From the NCBI RefSeq assembly GCF_023700745.1, contig NZ_JAMPYG010000018.1, positions 1 through 59,159 of the forward strand: a stretch of 59,159 nucleotides of DNA, read 5' to 3'. Origin of the DNA: Rhodoferax sp. (GTDB taxonomy: Bacteria > Pseudomonadota > Gammaproteobacteria > Burkholderiales > Burkholderiaceae_C). The notes under the pieces were generated by a model, which saw only the letters and a program-made list of their open reading frames with translations, did no database searches and had not been told where the DNA came from. Shown here piece by piece: positions 1-8,811 of the stretch. Position numbers and translations under genes: made by a program. Every line of letters begins with the position of its first letter. Position 1 is the stretch's first letter.

Positions 1-143
1 CCAACTTGCACTGAAAAATTGGCCCGCACAATGCGCACCCTTGCTTCAGTCAGTCTTGGGCCCGTTACACGCAACATGAACCACTCATGTCGTTAGCTTT
101 GGGCAGACACTTCGCTTTTAACGCGAAGCCTTGTATTATGCAG

Positions 144-177
144 CAAAAAATTATCCTGATCAAGGATTTTCTTGATC
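144..177 (-). terminator. Possible terminator at the 3' end of glpD
   Basis: A 7-bp inverted repeat (GATCAAG/CTTGATC, 158-164 and 171-177) overlaps the glpD stop codon. Read on the minus strand it is followed about 7 nt later by six T residues (145-150). The stem is AT-rich and the T run is offset, so this is only a candidate intrinsic terminator for the glycerol operon. Nothing else recognisable lies in bases 1-143. Confidence 0.35.
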
Positions 178-1776
178 CCTGATCAAATAATGTTGGCACA
201 AGTGCACAAATTCCGATTGCGCCGGGTCTTGCCCGGTCTCTTCTGTCAATATTTCAGCGACCGTCGGCGCCATCTGACACGCTAGGCCAGCGTCGAGAAA
301 TAGCAGTCGAGACCTTCTTGCAAGCATATCTTCTACCGTAAGCGCGTATTCGTGGCGCGCGGCAAATCGCACCATCGCTTCGCTCAAGCCCTCGCACAAC
401 CAATTCTCGGCGCCGGGCAAAGCGCGCACCCAGGCCTGCTCGGAGCCATAGGAGTGCAAGCCCTCGGGCTCGCACAAGGCCTTAAACTCGAAGCTGTCGG
501 CATCGGCACCCACCAGGCCCAGGTTTTTGGTTTGCCCACCCGATGTCGGGCGAATGAGCTGATGCTGGGTGCATTGCGACAGCACATCTTCGGCCATGGC
601 CCGGTAGGTTGTCCACTTGCCACCGGTTACCGTCACCAGGCCGGTGCGACTCACCAAAATCGTGTGCTCCCGACTCAAGCCCTTGGTGCTGCCGCCTTCA
701 TCGTCCGGCGGTTTCACCAATGGCCGCAGACCGACCCAGATGCTTCTGACATCCTTGCGGGTCGGTGCCCGTTGCAAATAGCGGGCCGACTCGCTCAGAA
801 TGAACTCGATTTCTTCTTCAAACGCTTCAGGCTCACGCGCCAGATCATGGCGCGGGGTATCGGTGGTTCCGAGAATGAGCTTGCCCAGCCACGGCACGGC
901 AAACAACACCCTGCCGTCAGCCGTCTTGGGCACCATCAAAGCTGCCTCCCCACCGAGGAAGGAGCGGTCAACCACCACATGCACACCCTGGCTCGGCGCC
1001 ACCATGGGCTGCGTCTCTGACGATGCGGCACCACCGGCAGCCACACCATCCTGCCGGCGCAACTCATCGACCCAGACACCGGTGGCGTTGATGACGCAAC
1101 CCCCTTTCAGTTGAAACACTTGGCCCGAGAACTGGTCCTCGCAGACCACGCCTGCGATGCGACCAACGTCATGGCTCAACGCCGTGACACGGCAGTAGTT
1201 GACCAACAGCGCGCCGTGCGCTGCGGCGGTTCGTGCCAGCGCCAGCGCCAGACGCGCATCGTTGAACTGTCCGTCCCAGTATTTCACGCCACCCTTGAGC
1301 GATGCTGGTTGCACCATGGGCAACTGTGCCAAGGTCTCACTGCGGCTCAGAAACTCGGTGCGACCCAAACCGGCGCTTCCCGCCAAGGCGTCGTACATTT
1401 TCAAGCCGATGCCATAAAAAGGGGCCTCCCACCATTGGTATGTGGGCATGACGAAAGGCAAGGGCTGTGCCAAATGCGGCGCATTTTTTAACAACAAGGT
1501 GCGCTCGTGCAAGGCTTCACGCACCAGGCCAATATTGCCTTGTGCCAGATAGCGAACACCCCCGTGCACCAGTTTGGTGGAGCGAGATGATGTCCCCTTG
1601 GCAAAGTCGTGTGATTCGACCAGCACCACACGCAGACCGCGTACAGCAGCGTCCAGCGCCACGCCAAGACCAGTCGCCCCCCCGCCAACCACAATCACGT
1701 CATAGTGACAAGGTTCAGCCAAGCGTGCCATAAGGTCACGACGATGGGTCAGACGCGGCTGTATTGGGGTAACCAT
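160..1776 (-). CDS. glpD: Aerobic glycerol-3-phosphate dehydrogenase
   Basis: FAD-dependent oxidation of sn-glycerol 3-phosphate to dihydroxyacetone phosphate, passing electrons to the quinone pool at the inner membrane. The N-terminal FAD-binding motif GGGATGLG lies at about residues 31-38, followed by the family pattern SSRSTKLVHGGVRYL; the C-terminal GlpD domain is present. The frame is open to 1842, but the start at 1776 is preferred because GGAAG sits 8 nt upstream; this gives 538 residues, normal for the family. It is the last gene of the minus-strand glycerol transport operon and is separated from glpV by a strong hairpin. Confidence 0.95.
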   Translation of the reverse strand: MVTPIQPRLTHRRDLMARLAEPCHYDVIVVGGGATGLGVALDAAVRGLRVVLVESHDFAKGTSSRSTKLVHGGVRYLAQGNIGLVREALHERTLLLKNAPHLAQPLPFVMPTYQWWEAPFYGIGLKMYDALAGSAGLGRTEFLSRSETLAQLPMVQPASLKGGVKYWDGQFNDARLALALARTAAAHGALLVNYCRVTALSHDVGRIAGVVCEDQFSGQVFQLKGGCVINATGVWVDELRRQDGVAAGGAASSETQPMVAPSQGVHVVVDRSFLGGEAALMVPKTADGRVLFAVPWLGKLILGTTDTPRHDLAREPEAFEEEIEFILSESARYLQRAPTRKDVRSIWVGLRPLVKPPDDEGGSTKGLSREHTILVSRTGLVTVTGGKWTTYRAMAEDVLSQCTQHQLIRPTSGGQTKNLGLVGADADSFEFKALCEPEGLHSYGSEQAWVRALPGAENWLCEGLSEAMVRFAARHEYALTVEDMLARRSRLLFLDAGLACQMAPTVAEILTEETGQDPAQSEFVHLCQHYLIRDQENP

Positions 1777-1804
1777 AAAACAATCTTCCGTGTGTTCCAA
1801 ACAA

Positions 1805-1836
1805 AATGACCGTGTGGCAAGGCACACACGGTCATT
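1805..1836 (-). terminator. Intercistronic hairpin between glpV and glpD
   Basis: A perfect 12-bp inverted repeat (AATGACCGTGTG / CACACGGTCATT) with an 8-nt loop lies in the 90-bp gap between glpV and glpD. On the minus strand the 3' arm runs into TTTTGTTT, so it could act as a partial terminator or attenuator. It could equally be an mRNA-stabilising stem that sets glpV and glpD expression apart. Structure seen in sequence; function inferred. Confidence 0.55.
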
Positions 1837-1866
1837 CTTCAAGACATTGAGAAATTCAATGCCTTA

Positions 1867-3600
1867 TTACCGAACCTTGCCGTTTTTCCATGCGCTTAAC
1901 AAGGTGTCGTAAGCGATGGTCTCACCTTTTGGTTTTTCGTTCGCCAATTTTTTCCAGGGTGCGCCCTTGTCACTCAGGTACTTGTTCGGATCACCTTTCG
2001 GGTTGAGCTTGGGCGGACAATTGGCCATGCCGGCACGCTCCAGCCGCGCCATCACCTGGTCCATTTCATCGGCCAGGTTATCCATGGCCTGCTGTGGCGT
2101 CTTTTCGCCGGTGACGGCAACAGCCACGTTTTTCCACCACAGCTGTGCCAGCTTCGGATAGTCGGGTACATTGGTTCCCGTTGGCGTCCAGGCTACCCGT
2201 GCCGGGCTACGGTAAAACTCCACAAGACCACCCAACTTCGGTGCCATGTCGGTCATGGCCTTGCTTTGAATATCCGACTCGCGAATCGGAGTCAGGCCAA
2301 CAATGGTCTTCTTCAATGACACCGTTTTTGCTGTGACAAACTGGGCATAAAGCCAGGCAGCAGCCGTTTTGTTGGCATCGTGATCCTTAAAGAAGGTCCA
2401 CGAGCCCACGTCCTGATAGCCATTTTGCATGCCTTGTTTCCAGTATGGACCGTTCGGTCCAGGCGCCATGCGCCACTTGGGTGTGCCATCGGCATTCACG
2501 ACAGGAAGACCGGGTTTGATCATGTCTGCAGTAAAGGCGGTGTACCAGAAGATTTGCTGTGCAATTTGGCCTTGCGCAGGCACCGGGCCGGACTCACCAA
2601 AAGTCATACCCGTGGCTTCCTTGGGCGCATACTTCTTCATCCAGTCAACGTACTTGGTCAACGCATAGACCGCTGCTGGGGAATTGGTGGCACCGCCACG
2701 AGCTACCGAGGCCCCAACCGGTGTGCACTTGTCAGCTGCAACGCGAATCCCCCATTCATCAACTGGCATGCCATTGGGAATACCGATATCTGCGGTGCCG
2801 GCCATGGACAACCAGGCATCGGTAAAGCGCCAGCCCAGGGATGGATCCTTTTTGCCATAGTCCATATGACCGTAAACTGGCTTGCCATCAATGGTTCTGA
2901 CATCCTCACTGAAGAACGCAGCAATGTCCTCATAAGCGCTCCAGTTCAGTGGCACGCCAAGCTCGTAACCGTATTTAGCCTTGAACTTGGCCTTCAGGTC
3001 TGGCCGTGCAAACAGGTCAGCGCGAAACCAGTAAAGATTTGCAAACTGCTGGTCAGGCAACTGGTAGAGCTTGCCATCAGGTGCGGTCGTGAAGCTGGAG
3101 CCAATGAAGTCCTTGAGGTCAAGACCGGGGTTGGTGTAGTCCTTGCCGGCACCCATCATGTAATCGGTCAGATTCATGATTTTGCCGTAGCGATAATGGG
3201 TGCCGATCAGGTCCGAATCCGAAATCCAGCCGTCGTAGATCGACTTGCCAGACTGCATGGATGTCTGAAGTTTCTCAACCACATCACCTTCCTGGATAAG
3301 GTCATGCTTGACCGTGATCCCGGTAATCTCGGTGAATGCCTTGGCCAATGTCTTGGACTCGTATTCATGGGTGGTGATGGTCTCGGAGACAACCGCTATG
3401 TCGTTCACACCCTTGGCTTTCAGTTTTTTGGCGGCATCGATAAACCACTTCATTTCGGCAGCTTGCTTGTCTTTTGACAGGGTGGAAGGCTGAAACTCGG
3501 CATCGATCCATTTTTTGGCTGCAGCCTCGTCCGCCCATCCCTGGCTGGACATGGCACTGCATGCCAATGCCACCGCCACAGCGCTATAACGCAATTTCAT
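1867..3600 (-). CDS. glpV: Glycerol ABC transporter, periplasmic substrate-binding protein
   Basis: Family 1 extracellular solute-binding protein, 577 residues, matching the unusually long GlpV-type binding proteins of glycerol ABC importers described in Rhizobium leguminosarum. The N-terminus (KLRYSAVAVALACSAM, then a QGWADEA cleavage region) is a clear Sec signal peptide. The frame extends two codons to a TTG at 3606, but the ATG at 3600 has AGGAG 7 nt upstream and is chosen. It follows glpU in the operon after an 87-bp gap. Assignment to glycerol rests on the complete glp context; the binding pocket was not inspected. Confidence 0.9.
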   Translation of the reverse strand: MKLRYSAVAVALACSAMSSQGWADEAAAKKWIDAEFQPSTLSKDKQAAEMKWFIDAAKKLKAKGVNDIAVVSETITTHEYESKTLAKAFTEITGITVKHDLIQEGDVVEKLQTSMQSGKSIYDGWISDSDLIGTHYRYGKIMNLTDYMMGAGKDYTNPGLDLKDFIGSSFTTAPDGKLYQLPDQQFANLYWFRADLFARPDLKAKFKAKYGYELGVPLNWSAYEDIAAFFSEDVRTIDGKPVYGHMDYGKKDPSLGWRFTDAWLSMAGTADIGIPNGMPVDEWGIRVAADKCTPVGASVARGGATNSPAAVYALTKYVDWMKKYAPKEATGMTFGESGPVPAQGQIAQQIFWYTAFTADMIKPGLPVVNADGTPKWRMAPGPNGPYWKQGMQNGYQDVGSWTFFKDHDANKTAAAWLYAQFVTAKTVSLKKTIVGLTPIRESDIQSKAMTDMAPKLGGLVEFYRSPARVAWTPTGTNVPDYPKLAQLWWKNVAVAVTGEKTPQQAMDNLADEMDQVMARLERAGMANCPPKLNPKGDPNKYLSDKGAPWKKLANEKPKGETIAYDTLLSAWKNGKVR

Positions 3601-3687
3601 GTTCAATCTCCTCGGATGTGTACGCCCCTGACGTCAAGGCTGCTTCGGCTCCAGGGGACAAAAAGCCGATCCTTGATACCTTGTTTG

Positions 3688-3996
3688 TCACCCTTTACGC
3701 ATGATCAGAACCAATGCGCCCATGGAAATGACGAAGCTGATCCAGATTGACGGCTCTGCCTCCAGACTCATCCAGTCCATCAATTGGCCACTGAAGCCGA
3801 CGAAGGCAAGATTGATATAGGCTGCACTCAGCAAGCCAATAAACAGGCGGTCCCCGCGTGTGGTCGCAATGGGTAGAAAGCCGCGTCGCAACGGGGTGGG
3901 TGAGTGGATCTCCCATAGCGTCATGCCAAACAGCATGAGCACAATACAGCTGAAGAAAACTGCGACCGGTGTCGTCCAGGCCATCCATTCAAACAT
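3688..3996 (-). CDS. glpU: Small membrane protein of the glycerol transporter (DUF2160 type)
   Basis: A 102-residue hydrophobic protein with about three predicted membrane segments (residues ~8-28, 50-68 and 80-98). Its sequence fits the DUF2160 family, encoded in glycerol ABC transporter operons between the permeases and the binding protein (GlpU position in R. leguminosarum). AGGAG lies 6 nt upstream of the ATG. Its role is not established; an accessory transporter subunit is the simplest inference from strict co-occurrence. The gap to glpQ is 42 bp. Confidence 0.8.
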   Translation of the reverse strand: MFEWMAWTTPVAVFFSCIVLMLFGMTLWEIHSPTPLRRGFLPIATTRGDRLFIGLLSAAYINLAFVGFSGQLMDWMSLEAEPSIWISFVISMGALVLIMRKG

Positions 3997-4038
3997 TTGA
4001 TTCTCCTAAACCGTTGTCGATGGGGTGAGCCTGATGCG

Positions 4039-4851
4039 TCACACCCGACCCATCGCAAACCCTTTGGCGATGTAGTTGCGCACAAACCAGATCACGACCG
4101 CTCCTGGCACAATCGTCAGCACGCCAGCGGCGGCGAGCGTGGCCCAGTCCATGCCCGAGGCCGATACCGTGCGCGTCATGATGGCCACAATCGGCTTGGC
4201 GTTGACACTGGTCAGGGTACGCGCCAGCAGCAACTCCACCCAGCTGAACATGAAGCAGAAGAAAGCCGCAACACCGACACCGGCTTTGATCAAGGGCAAG
4301 AAAATCTTGACAAAAAATACCGGAAAGGAATAACCATCGACGTAGGCAGTTTCATCAATTTCGCGAGGAATACCACTCATGAATCCCTCCATGATCCAAA
4401 CCGCCAACGGCACATTGAACAACAGGTGCGCCAATGCCACCGCGAGATGGGTATCCATCAGCCCAACCGTGGAATAGAGCTGAAAAAAAGGCAGTAAAAA
4501 TACGGCCGGCGGTGTCATGCGGTTGGTAAGCAACCAGAAGAAGACATGCTTGTCACCAAGAAAGCTGTAGCGCGAGAAGGCATAGGCTGCCGGTAACGCC
4601 ACCGTGATCGAAATCACCGTGTTGATGCCGACATAAATCAGACTATTGATGTAGCCCGAATACCATGACGAATCAGTCAGGATGGTTTTGTAGTTGGCCC
4701 AGGTGAAATGCTGCGGAAAGAGCGAAAAGCTGGCCAGAATTTCTTCGTTCGTCTTGAACGACATGTTGATCATCCAGTACACCGGCAGCAAGGCAAACAC
4801 AATGTAGGCCAACATGAACAGGTTGCGTTTTTGAAAGCCCCGCTTATGCAT
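4039..4851 (-). CDS. glpQ: Glycerol ABC transporter permease (second)
   Basis: Inner-membrane permease of the MalG-type (binding-protein-dependent transport inner membrane component) family with about six membrane helices. The cytoplasmic EAA-like coupling loop is visible as IDETAYVDGYSF followed by KIFLPLI. Start chosen at the ATG at 4851, which has AAGGAGG 6 nt upstream, rather than the GTG at 4857; this gives 270 residues. It overlaps the stop of glpP by 8 bp, indicating translational coupling. It pairs with GlpP to form the pore. Confidence 0.9.
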   Translation of the reverse strand: MHKRGFQKRNLFMLAYIVFALLPVYWMINMSFKTNEEILASFSLFPQHFTWANYKTILTDSSWYSGYINSLIYVGINTVISITVALPAAYAFSRYSFLGDKHVFFWLLTNRMTPPAVFLLPFFQLYSTVGLMDTHLAVALAHLLFNVPLAVWIMEGFMSGIPREIDETAYVDGYSFPVFFVKIFLPLIKAGVGVAAFFCFMFSWVELLLARTLTSVNAKPIVAIMTRTVSASGMDWATLAAAGVLTIVPGAVVIWFVRNYIAKGFAMGRV

Positions 4852-5737
4852 GACCACCCTCCTTTTCCTGGGTTCCGACGCGCTGCATCCAGTTGTACAA
4901 AATGAAACAAAGTAACAAAATGATCAGGAAGTAGATCAACGAAAAAGCCGCCGCCGGGCCAATGTCGAACTGCCCCACCGCCTTGATGGTTAGAAACTGT
5001 GACAAAAAAGTGGTGGAGTTGCCCGGGCCACCGCCCGTCAGCACAAAGGGCTCGGTGTAAATCATGAAGCTGTCCATAAATCGCAGCAGCACGGCAATCA
5101 TCAACACACCGCGCATCTTGGGCAACTGCACATACCGAAACACAGCAAATTTACTGGCGCCGTCAATGCTGGCAGCCTGGTAATAGGCATCCGGAATGGA
5201 CCGCAATCCGGCGTAGCCAAGCAGGCCGACCAAGGGGGTCCAGTGCCACACATCCATCAGCAACACGGTGAGCCAAGCATGGGTTGCGTTGCCGGTATAG
5301 CTGTACTCAATACCTAAACTTTGCAACGCGGCTCCCATCAAGCCAATGTCGGTGCGGCCAAAAATTTGCCAGATCGTGCCAACCACGTTCCAGGGAATCA
5401 GCAGGGAAAGCGACACAATCACGAGCACAGCCGAGGCCTTCCAGCCCTGCGCCGGCATGGACAGGGCCAACAAAATACCCAGCGGCAGCTCAATTGCCAA
5501 CACCGAGAGTGAGAAAGTAATTTGCCGCAACAAGGCACTGTGCAATTCTTCGTCGCGCATGATGGCGGCAAACCACTCGGTCCCGACAAACACCCGCCGT
5601 TCGGGCGAAATGATGTCCTGCACCGAATAGTTGACCACGGTCATCAGCGGCACAATGGCCGAGAAGGCCACACAGATCAAAACCGGCAAAATCAGAAACC
5701 AGGCCTTCTGGTTGATTGGCTTGGTGGTGGTGCTCAT
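4844..5737 (-). CDS. glpP: Glycerol ABC transporter permease (first)
   Basis: A 297-residue MalF/UgpA-type permease with six predicted membrane helices. Its EAA-like loop, YYQAASIDGASKFAVFRY then LPKM, contacts the ATPase subunits. The start codon overlaps the glpT stop (ATGA), and its own end overlaps the glpQ start, so glpT-glpP-glpQ are translationally coupled. It forms the heterodimeric channel with GlpQ. Confidence 0.9.
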   Translation of the reverse strand: MSTTTKPINQKAWFLILPVLICVAFSAIVPLMTVVNYSVQDIISPERRVFVGTEWFAAIMRDEELHSALLRQITFSLSVLAIELPLGILLALSMPAQGWKASAVLVIVSLSLLIPWNVVGTIWQIFGRTDIGLMGAALQSLGIEYSYTGNATHAWLTVLLMDVWHWTPLVGLLGYAGLRSIPDAYYQAASIDGASKFAVFRYVQLPKMRGVLMIAVLLRFMDSFMIYTEPFVLTGGGPGNSTTFLSQFLTIKAVGQFDIGPAAAFSLIYFLIILLLCFILYNWMQRVGTQEKEGGHA

Positions 5738-6810
5738 GCCACGATCTCCTCATTTTTATAGATGCAACTGCGTTCGCCCAGCACCTGCAACCAGACCGTC
5801 TCCCCAAGCTTGAGCTGTGCGGCATCCGAGGGCAAACGCGCTTTGACACTTTGCCCGGCGCAACTGGCAGTCAACATCACGTGCGTACCGACATCCTGCA
5901 CCTGCACCACCGTCATCGGCAAGGCGCCTGATGCCTGGGGTGCGACCAGCGACACATACTCTGGACGCATGCCCAACTTGATTTGACCTGATGGTGGCGA
6001 CTGCCCCGCCAGCCAGGGCAAGGTCAGGCCTGCTACTTCAAACCCTTGCGGCTGCGCCTGTCCGGTCAAGAAATTCATTCCCGGTGAACCAATGAAGTGA
6101 CCGACGAAGGTATGGCCTGGACGCTCAAACAGCTCGGCCGCCGAACCTACTTGCACGACACGACCACGCGTCATCACCACCACCTGTTCGGCAAAGGTCA
6201 GCGCCTCCACCTGGTCATGGGTGACATAGATCATGGTCAGCTTGAGTTCGTGGTGAATTTGTTTGATCTTGCGACGCAACTGCCATTTCAGATGCGGATC
6301 AATCACCGTCAGCGGTTCATCGAACAAAACCGCTGACACATCAGGACGAACCAGGCCACGACCCAGCGAAATCTTTTGCTTTTGATCAGCCGACAAATTG
6401 GCAGCCAACTGGTTCAACTGACCGCTCATCTCCAGAATCTCGGCGATTTCGCCAACTCGCTTCCTGATTTGTGCGCTGGGGACATGCCGATTACGCAATG
6501 GAAATCCAAGATTTTCTGCCACGGTCATGGTGTCGTAAATCACGGGGAACTGGAACACCTGCGCAATATTTCGCGCCTGCGGCGATGCGCGCGTCACATC
6601 AGTGCCATCAAACCGCACCGTCCCCTGGGACGGCACCAGCAAGCCCGACATGATGTTGAGCAACGTGGTTTTACCGCAGCCCGAAGGCCCAAGCAGCGCG
6701 TAGGCACCGCCATCTTCAAACCTCATCTTCAACGGCAGCAGCGCATAGTCGCTGTCCTGTTGCGGCTTGGGCGCGTAGGCATGTGCCAGGTCGAGTTCAA
6801 TGCGTGCCAT
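5734..6810 (-). CDS. glpT: Glycerol ABC transporter ATP-binding protein with degenerate signature motif
   Basis: MalK/UgpC-type ABC ATPase, 358 residues, with a C-terminal regulatory TOBE-like domain. Walker A is GPSGCGKT (41-48), the Q-loop is near residue 87, Walker B is VLFDE (161-165) and the switch histidine is present (VTHD, H198). The ABC signature is abnormal: LSADQ (139-143) instead of LSGGQ, and the D-loop reads TVID. Start chosen at 6810, one base after the glpS stop; the longer open frame upstream is out-of-register overlap with glpS. The name follows the R. leguminosarum glycerol transporter and is not the E. coli GlpT antiporter. Confidence 0.9.
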   Translation of the reverse strand: MARIELDLAHAYAPKPQQDSDYALLPLKMRFEDGGAYALLGPSGCGKTTLLNIMSGLLVPSQGTVRFDGTDVTRASPQARNIAQVFQFPVIYDTMTVAENLGFPLRNRHVPSAQIRKRVGEIAEILEMSGQLNQLAANLSADQKQKISLGRGLVRPDVSAVLFDEPLTVIDPHLKWQLRRKIKQIHHELKLTMIYVTHDQVEALTFAEQVVVMTRGRVVQVGSAAELFERPGHTFVGHFIGSPGMNFLTGQAQPQGFEVAGLTLPWLAGQSPPSGQIKLGMRPEYVSLVAPQASGALPMTVVQVQDVGTHVMLTASCAGQSVKARLPSDAAQLKLGETVWLQVLGERSCIYKNEEIVA

Positions 6811-6811
6811 G

Positions 6812-7888
6812 TCAACGCCCCCCGCCACGCACGGGTGCCAGCAACAGCATCCCTTGCGCATCAAAGATATAAACCTGGGCCGGACTGAGGTACAGGCTGA
6901 CCTGGGCACCCAATTCAAAATAATGCACCCCGGTAAGCTGGGCCACCAGGTCACCCACCAGCGAATCCACATGCACAAAGGTGTCTGAGCCTGAGATCTC
7001 TGCGAGCCCAACTTTGCCGGGCAAAGCCACATCACCCTCTTGGAAATGCACCCGCAGCGCACTGGCGCGCAGCCCCACCGTCAATTGACCGGATGACATT
7101 GCCGGCAATGCCATTGCCAGCAAAGGGCCACCCTTCAGTTGTACGCCAGCCGCCACCACGCTGGCAGCCAACAAATTCATCGGAGGGTCACTGAAAGCAC
7201 GTGCTACCCGCAATGATTTCGGCTTCTGAAAGACCTCTGCCGTGGGGCCATATTGCAACAGCTCGCCTTGATCCATCACGGCGGTGTAACCGCCAAGCAG
7301 CAGCGCTTCCCCCGGTTCGGTAGTGGCGTAAATCACGGTGGATTCACCCTCGGCGAACAAGGCACTGAGTTCGTCGCGCAATTCTTCACGCAATTTGTAA
7401 TCCAGATTCACCAGGGGCTCATCAAGCAACATCAACGGAGCACCTTTCGCCAGGGCTCTCGCCAGCGCAACACGTTGCTGCTGACCCCCTGAAAGTTCAG
7501 ATGGGTAACGGTCCAGAAACATCTCGATGTGCAATTTTTCGGCCAATACGTTGACACGCTGCACAATGTTCTTTTCACCGCCCAATTTCATCGGTGAGGC
7601 GATGTTGTCGCGCACCGTCATTGACGGGTAATTGATGAATTGTTGGTAAACCATCGACACATTGCGCTTACGCACCGGTACACCCACCACGCTGGATCCA
7701 TTGACTTTCACATCGCCATGACTTGGCGCATCGAGACCGGCCATGATGCGCATCAAACTGGTCTTGCCAGCCTGGGTGGCCCCCAACAAAACCGTCACGG
7801 CGCCACTGGACGGCTGCAAACTCATGTCATAAAGCCAAGTCTGGCTACCGACCTTTTTGCCGATCCCCACAAGCGTCAAATCCATCAT
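6812..7888 (-). CDS. glpS: Glycerol ABC transporter ATP-binding protein lacking the switch histidine
   Basis: First gene of the glycerol transport operon; 358-residue MalK-type ATPase. Walker A GATQAGKT (36-43), canonical signature LSGGQ (132-136) and Walker B LMLLDE (152-157) are intact. The switch region reads YATTEPGEA, so threonine (T190) stands where the H-loop histidine is expected. Together with the degenerate signature of GlpT this predicts one competent and one degenerate ATP site. Start could be 7888 or the adjacent ATG at 7885, which is better spaced from AAAGG. It is transcribed divergently from glpR. Confidence 0.9.
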   Translation of the reverse strand: MMDLTLVGIGKKVGSQTWLYDMSLQPSSGAVTVLLGATQAGKTSLMRIMAGLDAPSHGDVKVNGSSVVGVPVRKRNVSMVYQQFINYPSMTVRDNIASPMKLGGEKNIVQRVNVLAEKLHIEMFLDRYPSELSGGQQQRVALARALAKGAPLMLLDEPLVNLDYKLREELRDELSALFAEGESTVIYATTEPGEALLLGGYTAVMDQGELLQYGPTAEVFQKPKSLRVARAFSDPPMNLLAASVVAAGVQLKGGPLLAMALPAMSSGQLTVGLRASALRVHFQEGDVALPGKVGLAEISGSDTFVHVDSLVGDLVAQLTGVHYFELGAQVSLYLSPAQVYIFDAQGMLLLAPVRGGGR

Positions 7889-7946
7889 GCAACCTTTACT
7901 GACGAAATGTCATTCCTAATGAAGTTCCTATTTCTTCGAATTATTG

Positions 7947-8008
7947 TTCGTTTTAATTCTTTTTTTATCGGTATTTACCCTATAAATATTCTTTTTGATT
8001 CGTTTTAA
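7947..8008. promoter_or_regulatory. Divergent glpS/glpR control region with paired TTCGTTTTAA repeats
   Basis: The 158-bp AT-rich gap between glpS (minus) and glpR (plus) holds two identical direct repeats TTCGTTTTAA at 7947-7956 and 7999-8008. They lie 52 bp apart start to start, close to five helical turns. A further TTCGAA lies at 7935-7940. DeoR-type GlpR proteins bind TTCG-containing repeats, so these are candidate GlpR operators controlling both directions. Repeats are seen; binding is inferred. No clear Shine-Dalgarno precedes glpR. Confidence 0.5.
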
Positions 8009-8046
8009 AGTTCAGACTTCACATTGATCCAGCCAAAATAAACCGT

Positions 8047-8811
8047 ATGAAACCCAACCCAAGACAGCTCAACTTACTGGCAGCAGTGCAGGCCCAAGGC
8101 TCGGTGACAGTTGAGCATCTTTCTGAGAAATTAGGCGTTACCCTGCAAACAGTACGCCGAGACATCCAGCGCATGGCCGACGAAGGCTTGCTGACACGTT
8201 TTCACGGCGGCGTCAGGGTGCCCGGCTCAACGATCGAGAACATTGCCCACCGACAACGTGAAAACCTGTATGCGGAAGGTAAAAACCGCATTGCCCGGGC
8301 AGTCGCTGCGGAGGTACCCAACGACTGCGCATTGATCCTGAATATTGGCACCACCACCGAGGCGATTGCCCGCGCCCTGCTCCACCATAGCGGATTGCGG
8401 GTGATTACCAATAACCTCAATGTCGCCACCCTCCTGAGCACAAATCCGAAGTGCGAAGTCATTGTGGTTGGGGGCGTGGTGCGGGGCCGCGACCAGGGCA
8501 TCGTGGGTGAGGCTGCGGTAGACTTCATACGCCAGTTCAAGGTGGACATCGCGATCATCGGGATTTCTGGCATCGAAGCGGACGGCTCCTTGCGTGACTA
8601 CGACTTCCGCGAAGTCAAGGTATCGCAAACCATCATTTCCCAGGCGCGAGAAGTCTGGCTGGCCGCTGACAGCAGCAAATTCAACCGTCCCGCAATGGTG
8701 GAAGTCGGTCACCTGAACCAGATTGACCGCCTGTTCACCGATGCACCACCTCCTGAACCTTTTCCAACCCTGCTGGCCGAGGCCCAAGTTCGTTACGAGG
8801 TATCGCGATGA
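8047..8811 (+). CDS. glpR: DeoR-family transcriptional repressor of glycerol metabolism
   Basis: A 254-residue DeoR-family regulator. The N-terminal helix-turn-helix spans about residues 18-45 ([19 protein letters not shown]), and the C-terminal sugar-phosphate-sensing domain includes the [11 protein letters not shown] ligand-binding loop. In this family glycerol 3-phosphate releases the repressor from DNA. Its stop overlaps the glpK start (ATGA), so regulator and kinase are co-translated. It is divergent from the transport operon, which it probably represses. Confidence 0.9.
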   Translation: MKPNPRQLNLLAAVQAQGSVTVEHLSEKLGVTLQTVRRDIQRMADEGLLTRFHGGVRVPGSTIENIAHRQRENLYAEGKNRIARAVAAEVPNDCALILNIGTTTEAIARALLHHSGLRVITNNLNVATLLSTNPKCEVIVVGGVVRGRDQGIVGEAAVDFIRQFKVDIAIIGISGIEADGSLRDYDFREVKVSQTIISQAREVWLAADSSKFNRPAMVEVGHLNQIDRLFTDAPPPEPFPTLLAEAQVRYEVSR

